From assembly GCF_014193895.1 (NCBI RefSeq), contig NZ_BLZR01000001.1:3844001-3908000 (forward strand): 64,000 nucleotides of DNA. The letters are read 5' to 3'. This document shows, one piece after another, positions 52,607 through 60,918 of this stretch. The notes beneath the pieces are model-generated. The model saw only the letters and a list, made by a program, of their open reading frames with translations, ran no database searches and was not told the origin of the DNA. Position 1 is the stretch's first letter; each line of letters begins with the position of its first letter. The stretch comes from Clostridium fungisolvens. Lineage in GTDB: Bacteria > Bacillota > Clostridia > Clostridiales > Clostridiaceae. The translations under genes were made by a program, and so were the position numbers.

Positions 52607-53687
52607 TCACATCCCCTCTTTTCATTTTTACAGCAAAAGCTGTTATTGTTATAAAAAATAAATTGAATAGAACATATATGGGTATTAACTTTCCTGTTAC
52701 TTCCTTTCTTTGAACAGTGTTTCCATAGGCCAATGATAATATTACTATAATAGGATATAAGACCATTGCTATTTTATCTGTAGATACCTTAGTCAATATT
52801 TGACTTATTCCTTGTATTATTGAATAACAGTATGTAGACATACATTTAAGTATTATGAGGGCCCATAAGGACATAAAAATAAATCTAAAACTATTTACAA
52901 CAGGTATATTTATAGAATCAGTCAATCCTAAAACTGGCCATAAATATTTAGGCGAAATTTCTATACCTAAGTAGTATATTGTTAAAAATACAGTCCATAC
53001 ATAAAGAAACATTAAAAAAATAATACTTGTCATACCATACTTGAATAATTTCTGTTTTTGTTCTAAAAAAGGATATATAAGAAATACAACTTCAAATCCA
53101 GTATAGAAAAATGCTGTTTCCCTAGAAGCTTGTAAAATCTTCACTATACTCGTCTCAAATACAGGCATAATATTAAGTATAGTTCCATTTATAAGCGATC
53201 CTGAAGGAATAAACATTAATATTAATGTTAGATAAAATATAATCACATTAACTCTTGCTAAAGGCTTAATCCCCTTACAGGCTATATAGATCACAGCTAG
53301 TAATGTTACTGATATTATCTTATAGGTATTCAAAAAATTAACAACATAAGTTTTGAATACATTACTAAATCCAGATATCTCTGAACTAAGAACAAATATG
53401 AAAAATGATACAAATAAGATGTTTAATATATTTCCAAAAAACTTACCAAAGCATCTTTTACTTAAATCTAATAAATTTTCTTCTGGAAATTTACTGCTCA
53501 GATATTTTGCAATTACCAACATATATAATGGGTATACAGCTCCTACTATGCAACTAATCCAAGCATCCTGTTTTGCGTATTTTATTAATCCATTTGGTAT
53601 ATAAAGTATCCCTACTCCTAGCATTGATGATACTAAAGTCAAAGTAAATTCATTTGGTGTTAAAAGCGCCCCTTGTTTATTTTTCAC
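52593..53687 (-). CDS. Germinant receptor B subunit (first of the minus cluster)
   Basis: 364-aa GerB permease. LLTPNEFTLTLVSSMLGVGILYIPNGL at the start and SSEISGFSNVFKTYVVNFLNTYK, ILQASRETAFFYTGFEVVFLIYPF inside. A GTG at 53687 is favoured by AGGAAG at good spacing; a GTG at 53696 is also possible. Overlaps the end of gerA and the start of gerC, so it is tightly packed in the gerA-gerB-gerC order. Confidence 0.9.
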   Translation of the reverse strand: MKNKQGALLTPNEFTLTLVSSMLGVGILYIPNGLIKYAKQDAWISCIVGAVYPLYMLVIAKYLSSKFPEENLLDLSKRCFGKFFGNILNILFVSFFIFVLSSEISGFSNVFKTYVVNFLNTYKIISVTLLAVIYIACKGIKPLARVNVIIFYLTLILMFIPSGSLINGTILNIMPVFETSIVKILQASRETAFFYTGFEVVFLIYPFLEQKQKLFKYGMTSIIFLMFLYVWTVFLTIYYLGIEISPKYLWPVLGLTDSINIPVVNSFRFIFMSLWALIILKCMSTYCYSIIQGISQILTKVSTDKIAMVLYPIIVILSLAYGNTVQRKEVTGKLIPIYVLFNLFFITITAFAVKMKRGDVNEKK

Positions 53688-55146
53688 CGTTATCACTTCC
53701 TACCTTGCCTTGCCTTATTGGATTACTATTTGGTATAGCTTTAGGTCTGTCATTAAGTTTCTTATGCGGTGCTCTTATTATAGTATCTTTAAGATCTTTC
53801 TTATAAAAAGTAAAGTATGGTATCCCTAAGTTTTCTAAAGAACATAGGTAGGAAAGCAAAACATACCAACCTACAACTATTCCTAAGACACCTAACCAAT
53901 TTGCTAGTACTGTCATTGGATATGCAATGAGTCTTATTGCAAGTGTCATTTTATAATTAGATATAGCAAAGGAAGCGATTGTAGTGGTTCCAGCCACCAA
54001 AAGAGTAGTAGAACTTACAAACTTAGCTTTAAGAGCCGCATCCCCTATGATTATTCCTCCAACGACACTTAACGTCTGGCCTATCTTTGTTGGTAGCCTT
54101 AGTCCACCCTCCCTTAAGAGTTCAATTGTTATCTGCATGGCAACCATCGACATAAAAGGTGTAAGAGATAAATCTCTTCTGGATTCAACTAGAGTTTTAA
54201 TAAACTTCAAAGGTATCATTTCTGCATTAAACTTTATTAAGGTTATATAAATTGAAGGGAATGTTATTACCACAAAAGCTGCACCAAGTCTTAAAAGCCT
54301 TACAAAGCTTGAAAGTACGGTTCTTCCATAATAGTCCTCTGGAGTTTGAAAAAACTCTATGAAGGTTGTAGGATAAGTAGTGATATAAGGAGTTGAATCT
54401 AGCAAAAAAGCTATTCTTCCCTCCATTATATGAGCTTGTATTGCATCTGGTCTCTCTGATCCAAAGGTTTGAGGAAATAGACTATATGGATGTTCTTCTA
54501 CAAATTGTTCTATAATACCGTTGGCTGCGATAGAATCTACATCTATTTCATTTATTTTTTTCTTTAATCTTTCTAGATAATCCTTGTCAACAATGTCATC
54601 TATATACATTATTACTAAATCAGTCTGAGTCCTTTTCCCTAAAGTAAACTTTTCAGTCTTTAGATTTTTATCTTTAATTCTTTTTTTTAAGATAGCTATA
54701 TTAGTCTGAACGTTTTCTATAAATCCATCTCTTGGTCCATTTAAAGAGGTTTCATTAGGTGGTTCTTCTATAGATCTATACTTTTCCGTTACTGTATCTA
54801 TGGTGACATATTTATTTGAATTACCTAATATTAAAACTGATTTTCCTCTTTTAATTCCCTCTATTACATTATTGATATCTGTCTCTATAGCAACATTACT
54901 GACTGCAATGTATCTGCTACTTATATAATCTTCTATGTTGTCAATATTAGAGAGATTCTCATTAATATGGAGAAGTAATGGGGTTAAAACATCTCTATCT
55001 ATAATATTTTTATCAACTGTTCCAGCAATATAAATCAAATATGCTTCAATTATATTTTGCTTTCCTAATAATAGTTTTTTCGCTATAAATTCATTAGGAT
55101 GTCCTAGCTTTTCTTTTAACTCATTAATAGTGCCTTGAAGGTTCAT
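53677..55146 (-). CDS. Germinant receptor A subunit
   Basis: 489 aa, the shortest of the three A subunits. N-terminal soluble domain to about 255, then membrane helices. LNGPRDGFIENVQTNIAILKKRI, IQAHIMEGRIAFLLDSTPYITTYP and LREGGLRLPTKIGQTLSVVGGIIIGDAAL are the family marks; in the first two, Thr-Ser replace residues conserved in the other A proteins (DGTPF is DSTPY). AGGAGG precedes the ATG. First gene of the minus cluster. The promoter is not clear; sigma-G would be expected. Confidence 0.93.
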   Translation of the reverse strand: MNLQGTINELKEKLGHPNEFIAKKLLLGKQNIIEAYLIYIAGTVDKNIIDRDVLTPLLLHINENLSNIDNIEDYISSRYIAVSNVAIETDINNVIEGIKRGKSVLILGNSNKYVTIDTVTEKYRSIEEPPNETSLNGPRDGFIENVQTNIAILKKRIKDKNLKTEKFTLGKRTQTDLVIMYIDDIVDKDYLERLKKKINEIDVDSIAANGIIEQFVEEHPYSLFPQTFGSERPDAIQAHIMEGRIAFLLDSTPYITTYPTTFIEFFQTPEDYYGRTVLSSFVRLLRLGAAFVVITFPSIYITLIKFNAEMIPLKFIKTLVESRRDLSLTPFMSMVAMQITIELLREGGLRLPTKIGQTLSVVGGIIIGDAALKAKFVSSTTLLVAGTTTIASFAISNYKMTLAIRLIAYPMTVLANWLGVLGIVVGWYVLLSYLCSLENLGIPYFTFYKKDLKDTIIRAPHKKLNDRPKAIPNSNPIRQGKVGSDNGEK

Positions 55147-55508
55147 TTTATCGCCTCCTGTTATTCCGCCTAAATAATACTTCTATTTTGTCCTTAGTAT
55201 AAATAAATATTTATGGTAAATTATTGCATGTAAACTCAAATCAAACTTATTGATGAATGTGCAGAAAACTAGTCATCAAAATAATCATTGCACAATAAAT
55301 GCAGATTATTGTATAAATAAAAACCATGCATATTAGGAACTTAATTTCCTTATCTATGCATGGACTTATGATTAGTAAAAATTAATAAATATATGCTCTA
55401 TATAGGCTTTATTAGTTATACTTAAATACATTAAATTGCATAAAGATAGAACCTTGAATCATTCTTTATAAGTTGCTATCCATAATTGATGTACAAAGCA
55501 ACTATACT
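55147..55508. other. Spacer between ger cluster and ABC exporter operon
   Basis: Holds the terminator described at 55315-55363 and presumably the forespore promoter of the ger cluster, which I could not place. No gene. Confidence 0.4.
55315..55363 (-). terminator. Terminator of the ABC-2 exporter operon
   Basis: CCATGCATA (55324-55332) pairs with TATGCATGG (55355-55363), with an inner GGAA/TTCC; the minus-strand tail is TTTTTATTTA. It is about 145 bp after the last gene. Confidence 0.7.
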
Positions 55509-56291
55509 TTACGATCCAGTAGATTTATAATGTTTTACTCCGAACTTCCATAGTATATTGCTTGGAATCCAAAATAAAACAGCAGCTAAAGGAGAAATCA
55601 TATATAAAAATTCATTTCCTTTCGATTTTCCTATGATATATAAAAATGGATAGTAATTGATGAATGCTAGGGGAACTATAAAAGTAAAGAATCTAACCAC
55701 CCACTTATTATAAATATTAAGTGGGTACTGTGCTAATTCCCTTCCACCATCAGTAAATATATTCATAAGCTCTAGTCCTTCTAAAGTAAAAAAACATATA
55801 GCTGCATATATCATAAAAAGTCCAGAGAATATACACACTCCCCCTAAAATCATGAAAGTTATTGTAATTATCTTATGTGTATCCCAATAAACGCCACCAC
55901 TTATAATAGCATATGAGAATACACAAATTGCTTGTATTAGCCTCCCTACTCTGGTAAACTCAATTCTTGAACCTAACACCTGAAGTATCTCACTTCTTGG
56001 TCTAACCATTATTCTATCGAATTCGCCGTTAGAGATTATTGAAGAAAATGAATCAAATCCTCTTGCAAAACACTCTGCTAAAGAATAAGACATGAATATA
56101 GTGCTGAAGCATAAAAGCACTTCCTTAAAAGTATATCCCTCAATATTTCCAAACCTATCGAAAAGAAAATACATACTTAAAAACGAAAAAAAAGTAGTCA
56201 TTCCTTGCCCTATAGTTGTTAGGAAGAAAGAAGTCTTATACTGCATCACAGACTTTAAATGCATTAAAAAGTATTTATAATATAATCTCAT
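55509..56291 (-). CDS. ABC-2 family transporter permease (second subunit)
   Basis: 260 aa with six membrane helices. Belongs to the ABC2_membrane_6 (DUF990) group of paired exporter permeases: QYKTSFFLTTIGQGMTTFFSFLSMYFLFDRF and the conserved NGEFDRIMVRPRSEILQVLGSR after helix two, with FIVPLAFINYYPFLYIIGKS near the end. Acts together with the permease at 56296 and the ATPase at 57096, all on one strand with 4-bp gaps or overlaps. Substrate unknown. Confidence 0.88.
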   Translation of the reverse strand: MRLYYKYFLMHLKSVMQYKTSFFLTTIGQGMTTFFSFLSMYFLFDRFGNIEGYTFKEVLLCFSTIFMSYSLAECFARGFDSFSSIISNGEFDRIMVRPRSEILQVLGSRIEFTRVGRLIQAICVFSYAIISGGVYWDTHKIITITFMILGGVCIFSGLFMIYAAICFFTLEGLELMNIFTDGGRELAQYPLNIYNKWVVRFFTFIVPLAFINYYPFLYIIGKSKGNEFLYMISPLAAVLFWIPSNILWKFGVKHYKSTGS

Positions 56292-56295
56292 TTCT

Positions 56296-57099
56296 TTATC
56301 CTCCTTGAACTACTACGTTTTTTAATGCCTTTTTGATCATTATTTTTCCCAATCCAACAAGCATCAACAGCCAAATAAACTGAAGTATTAGCCTGTATAG
56401 GGCATCCACTGATGAGACACTACCACTGTATATTCTAAAAGGAGTGTTCTGCATAGATGCAAAGGGTAAAAAATTTATATATTTTGTAAACCAATCTGGC
56501 AGAAGGGGCAAGGGAACTAAACCACCTGAAAGAAAATCAGCCAGCATTACCAAAACCATTCTAATTCCCATAGGAGATACAGTATACATGGTAAAAATGT
56601 ATATAAGCATGCAATATGCTACTACTAATAAAAATGCAACTACCATAGATATAAAAAATAGTACTGCTGAAATAATTGAAACTGGTAAATGAAATCTATA
56701 CGGTTCTGGTAAAATCATTGCAACAAAAAGTATTGGAAAGCACCTTAGTATAGCCTTTGATAATCTATTGGCACAGCTTCTACTAAACCATAGATTATAC
56801 AAATCTAGTGGTCTCACCAGTTCATACGCAACATTTCCACTAGTTATTAGATCAAATATGTCATTTTCAAGAAACCAAGTCATAAAAAGCGCTAGAAAGG
56901 CTTGCTGTAGCCAAATATAACTAGAAAGCTGAGTAAAGTTCATAGGTAAGTTTTTAGCACCACTTCTGTAGAAGGCTTGATATAGCATTATATACATAAA
57001 GCCCCAGGCAAATTGAGTTATAATTCCCGCATAGGCTGCAGCTCTATACTGTAATCCGTTTATAAACCTTATCCTAAAGAAAGATATATACCCTCTCAT
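56296..57099 (-). CDS. ABC-2 family transporter permease (first subunit)
   Basis: 267 aa, six helices, same DUF990-type family as its neighbour but divergent. FRIRFINGLQYRAAAYAGIITQFAWGFMYIMLY at the start, ITSGNVAYELVRPLDLYNLWFSRSCANRL as the counterpart of the NGEFDRIMVRP block, and PDWFTKYINFLPFASMQNTPFRIYSG towards the end. Start overlaps the ATPase stop by 4 bp, so translation is coupled. Confidence 0.88.
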   Translation of the reverse strand: MRGYISFFRIRFINGLQYRAAAYAGIITQFAWGFMYIMLYQAFYRSGAKNLPMNFTQLSSYIWLQQAFLALFMTWFLENDIFDLITSGNVAYELVRPLDLYNLWFSRSCANRLSKAILRCFPILFVAMILPEPYRFHLPVSIISAVLFFISMVVAFLLVVAYCMLIYIFTMYTVSPMGIRMVLVMLADFLSGGLVPLPLLPDWFTKYINFLPFASMQNTPFRIYSGSVSSVDALYRLILQFIWLLMLVGLGKIMIKKALKNVVVQGG

Positions 57100-57899
57100 A
57101 TGTTGTACTCCTTGTACATTCTAACTACAACTTCATCTATATTAAGTTCTCCGTCATTATTAAACTTATCTTTTAAATCCTGAAGTTTTCCGTCTAAAAG
57201 TACTCTCCCTTTTCCTATAAGTATCATTCTTTTAGTTAAAGCCTCAATATCTTGGGTATCATGAGTAGTTAGTATAACTGTAGTCTTCTTTTCTTTATTT
57301 ATTTCTTTTATGAAATCTCTTACTGCTATTTTTGAAACTGCGTCCAAACCTATGGTTGGCTCATCTAGAAATAATATCTTGGGACTATGAAGAAGTGATG
57401 CGGCTATTTCGCAGCGCATTCTTTGACCTAGGCTTAGCTGCCTGGTTGGAGTTTTGATTATATCTTCAAGATCTAAAAGTTCTGTAAGCATATCTTTATT
57501 ACTTTTATATTCACCATATGGAATTTTATATATATCTTTTAATAGTTCAAAGGAATCTGCTACAGGTACATCCCACCATAGTTGCGATCTCTGTCCGAAA
57601 ACCACACCTATGTCTTTCACATACTCAATTCTATTTTTCCAGGGAACCTTTCCATTTATAACACAGCTTCCACTATCAGGATTTAGAATGCCACTCATTA
57701 TCTTAATTGTAGTACTCTTACCAGCACCATTAGGTCCTATATAAGCAACCATCTCTCCTTCAGATATATTAAATGATACATCTTCAAGTGCATTAACTAA
57801 ATCGTACTCTCTTCTAAAAAGAGATTTTAATGCTTTGCTAAAGCCAGGATTACGTCTAAAAACCTTGAAAGATTTAGAGATATTTTTTAATTCTATCAA
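57096..57899 (-). CDS. ABC transporter ATP-binding protein
   Basis: 267 aa, first gene of the ABC-2 operon. Walker A GPNGAGKSTTIKIMSGIL, Q-loop VVFGQRSQLWWDVPVADSF, signature LSLGQRMRCEIAASLLHSP, Walker B ILFLDEPTIGLD and H-loop VILTTHDTQDI. The QRSQLWWD word at the Q-loop is typical of the ATPases that pair with DUF990 permeases. The ATG has GGAGGGATAGAAG upstream. A repeat A copy lies about 30-120 bp upstream, between start and any promoter. Confidence 0.93.
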   Translation of the reverse strand: MIELKNISKSFKVFRRNPGFSKALKSLFRREYDLVNALEDVSFNISEGEMVAYIGPNGAGKSTTIKIMSGILNPDSGSCVINGKVPWKNRIEYVKDIGVVFGQRSQLWWDVPVADSFELLKDIYKIPYGEYKSNKDMLTELLDLEDIIKTPTRQLSLGQRMRCEIAASLLHSPKILFLDEPTIGLDAVSKIAVRDFIKEINKEKKTTVILTTHDTQDIEALTKRMILIGKGRVLLDGKLQDLKDKFNNDGELNIDEVVVRMYKEYNI

Positions 57900-57929
57900 A
57901 CTTCTATCCCTCCGTTCTTATTGATATAC

Positions 57930-58020
57930 CCCTTTATAATAAAATCTATATTTTCAAATTCTCCTCTCAGAATCCAGAGGAGTTTTTAAAATAGTTTTCG
58001 GATTGAAGTGGTACATCTAT
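57930..58020 (-). repeat. Repeat family A upstream of the ABC-2 operon
   Basis: ATACCCCTTTATAATAAAATC at the left arm is degraded, right arm GGATTGAAGTGGTACATCTA is intact. The inner hairpin CTCCTCTC / GAGGAG matches copy 2 in inverted orientation. Confidence 0.65.
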
Positions 58021-58179
58021 ATTTGTATTTTATAAAATGCAAAAAGGAATGTCTTTTAAAGCAATACTGTAATTTTATAACAAATAATACATACCATCAA
58101 TAGTAGAATCATACAAAAACTAATATCTTCCACCATGAAGGCTTTCATCTTGTTGTACGAAATTTTCATTTTAGAAAAC

Positions 58180-58214
58180 AAAAAAAATCAGCTGAATTCT
58201 TTAATTCAACTGAT
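58180..58214 (-). terminator. Terminator of the hscC/J-TPR operon
   Basis: ATCAGCTGAATT (58187-58198) pairs with AATTCAACTGAT (58203-58214), one mismatch, 4-nt loop; the minus-strand tail is TTTTTTTG. It is about 150 bp after the stop codon. Confidence 0.75.
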
Positions 58215-58362
58215 AGAAGTTAGGGATCTGTAATATTATTACTACTATAGTTTTTATTATAAACCATAAGTATGAACATATTATTTCAACTTTGCTAATA
58301 ATTGGTTAACATTTTAAACCCTCTTTAAAAAGTTTAATTTAAGACTATGTTTTAGCGTATCA

Positions 58363-60918
58363 TTACTTAAACAAAGATTTGAACAACCCTTTTTTCTCGT
58401 TTTTTGAACTATTAAGCTTTTGTATTAGTTTGGCTTTCATCTCATTTGCAGTACTGTTATTAAAATCAATTTCTAACATCCTATCACATACAATCAAAGC
58501 TTCTTGGTATAGCCCCTTATAATTTAATAACCTAAGCTTTAAAAGTAATACATCTAGATTGTTTCCATCAATCTTTAATGCTATATTACATTCCTTTTCC
58601 GCCTCAGGAATTTTTTCTAATTGATAGAAAGACCAGCCTTTATTTTGATGCGCTACGATATATTTTGGATCTATTTCTATAGCTTTATCGCAATACTTTA
58701 TACACTCTTCATATCTTTTAAGACAGTATAATGAATAACTTATGTTTACATAGCAGTTTCTTTGTTTTGGATCTAATTCTATAGATTTAAAAAAGTACTT
58801 AAGTGCATCTTCATACTTTTCTAATTCATTAAATATATGCCCTGCTGAGTAATAATACGGTGCATAGTTAGAATCGCATTCTATTGCTTGTTTATATAAG
58901 GAAAGTGCTTCTTCAAAATTGTTTTTCCGTTCCATTATTGTTCCTTTTAAGTCATAGAAACTATCCTTATACTTAACTTCTTCTAATTCAATAACATCAT
59001 CTAATATTTTTAAAGCCTTATCTTCTCTAGAAGTACTTATAAGAGATTGTACCTTATAATAGTAAGATCCTCCGTTGTTTATATTTATTTTAATTGCAGA
59101 GTCAAAACAATCCACAGCCTCATCATATTTTTCAACATAATAGTAACATAATCCCTTTAAATAATAATATTCATCGTTATTTTCATCTAATTCTATTGCA
59201 TAATCACAATACTCGATAGCTTCCTCATATCTACGAAGTTTCATTAATATTCTTGCCTTACAATAATATAACTTACAGTCCTTAAATCCCAAATCAATGG
59301 CTTTATTATAAATATCAAGAGCCTCATCATAAAGACTTACAGCAGTAAGAGCCTTGATCTTTATTATATAAGCATCAAGTAAATATTGATATTTATTAAG
59401 GGCAATATTGCAGGCTTCTAAACAATCTTCGTAAAGTTCTAAACCTAAAAGTGCCTCAGCTTTATTTTTATAAGCGTGAGCCATATTAGCGTCTAATTCA
59501 ATAGCTTTATCAGCACATACAAGTGCCTCACTGTATTTTTGAACTATATTAAAAATATAAGCCTTGTTGTTATGAGCCGAAGAGCTCTTATCATTTATGT
59601 TTATTACTCTATCATACTGCTCTATTGCCTCGTCATATTTCCCTAACCTATCTAACATATCTGCTTTAAAAAAGTTTAATTCATAATTATTTTCGTATAC
59701 TTCTAAGGCTTCGCAAACTGTTTTATATGCTAAATTATCATTTTTCAATTTAACCAGTACATGACAAAGAAGACAATACATATTTTCTGTAAAGTCTGTT
59801 TCTTCTCTAAGCTCTTTTAATATATCATAGCTTTCTTCTGGTTTTGAAGTTTTGAAGTAAGCTTCAGCAAGCTTATATTTCAAGTCCGTGTCAGTACTAT
59901 CATTATTTAAACCACATAAAATATCATCAATATAAAAATTATAAGCTGAAGTCAATATTATATTGAAGTCATTTCTATAATGATATATGTCATTCAATAT
60001 TTCCAAACACTTTATTGCTTCTTCATATTTTTCTAAACCTATGCAGCATTTACCTTGTGCAAGAAGAGCTCCAGCGTCATCAAACTTTATATTCAAAACT
60101 TTGTTATAATCGTTATAAGCACTAGCAAGATCCCCTAGTCTTGAATACAAATCACCTCTATAAAAATATGCATCAATATCCTCAGTATCTTTAGCTATTA
60201 TATCTGTAAGTATTGCTCCAGCTTCATCAAGCTTCCCTTTGAAAATAAGATACCTTGCTTCCAATATGAGTAAATCAGGATGGGACTCACATATCTCTTT
60301 AGCTAAATCTATATTTTTATCAGCTGTATATAAATCATAGTCATCTAACGCACTAGATACTTTATTATAGGCTGATATAAATTCATCTTCTTTTCCTAAA
60401 ACACAATCCTTTAAATGCTCATATCGAAATGTACTGCCTTTATCAATTCTATATATCACAAAATCAATGAAGTTTTTAGGAAAGTTCTTATATAGACTAT
60501 CTTTTTTAGTACTCCAGGAAAAGTAACTATCAAACAGTTTCCAAACACCACTTGGAAAATTAAAGTTATCCATAATAAAGACTAAGATTTTCTCACTTAT
60601 CTCTGAAGACGTATCTATGTTATAACAAATATCTTTCTCTAGGAGTCTCGTCCATTCTTCAATACTAAGTCTTCTTTCAAAGCTTTCATAACAAGCTTTA
60701 AATTGTTCCATAAAATCATCTACAGGAGATAATTCTTCTTTAATCGCTGAGTCTTTCTCTTTAGCTATTCTACACGCTTCTTCATAAGCAACCCTTAATT
60801 TCTTGAAGCCTTCTGGATCTTGCTCTGGTGAGTGTTTTGTCAAGAGCCTTGAATAAGCCTTCCTTATGTCATTTAAGTCCTCAGTTTTAGAAATACCTAG
60901 TACATCAAAACAACCCAT
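58363..60918 (-). CDS. J-domain protein with long TPR array, HscC partner
   Basis: 851 aa. Residues 1-50 are a J-like domain (CFDVLGISKTEDLNDIRKAYSRLLTKHSPEQDPEGFKKLR). The HPD tripeptide that J domains use to stimulate Hsp70 reads HSPE here, with the DPEGF word typical of the J proteins paired with HscC-type Hsp70s. From about 200 to 830 there are some 15 or more TPR units of 34 residues (A-x-x-L-G-x-x-x-x-A-I-x-x-Y pattern, e.g. YDEAIEQYDRVINI, YEEAIEYCDYAIEL). No membrane segment. The ATG directly follows the hscC stop codon, its ribosome-binding site GGGGGA lying inside hscC. Likely a client-binding co-chaperone. Clients unknown. Confidence 0.88.
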   Translation of the reverse strand: MGCFDVLGISKTEDLNDIRKAYSRLLTKHSPEQDPEGFKKLRVAYEEACRIAKEKDSAIKEELSPVDDFMEQFKACYESFERRLSIEEWTRLLEKDICYNIDTSSEISEKILVFIMDNFNFPSGVWKLFDSYFSWSTKKDSLYKNFPKNFIDFVIYRIDKGSTFRYEHLKDCVLGKEDEFISAYNKVSSALDDYDLYTADKNIDLAKEICESHPDLLILEARYLIFKGKLDEAGAILTDIIAKDTEDIDAYFYRGDLYSRLGDLASAYNDYNKVLNIKFDDAGALLAQGKCCIGLEKYEEAIKCLEILNDIYHYRNDFNIILTSAYNFYIDDILCGLNNDSTDTDLKYKLAEAYFKTSKPEESYDILKELREETDFTENMYCLLCHVLVKLKNDNLAYKTVCEALEVYENNYELNFFKADMLDRLGKYDEAIEQYDRVININDKSSSAHNNKAYIFNIVQKYSEALVCADKAIELDANMAHAYKNKAEALLGLELYEDCLEACNIALNKYQYLLDAYIIKIKALTAVSLYDEALDIYNKAIDLGFKDCKLYYCKARILMKLRRYEEAIEYCDYAIELDENNDEYYYLKGLCYYYVEKYDEAVDCFDSAIKININNGGSYYYKVQSLISTSREDKALKILDDVIELEEVKYKDSFYDLKGTIMERKNNFEEALSLYKQAIECDSNYAPYYYSAGHIFNELEKYEDALKYFFKSIELDPKQRNCYVNISYSLYCLKRYEECIKYCDKAIEIDPKYIVAHQNKGWSFYQLEKIPEAEKECNIALKIDGNNLDVLLLKLRLLNYKGLYQEALIVCDRMLEIDFNNSTANEMKAKLIQKLNSSKNEKKGLFKSLFK

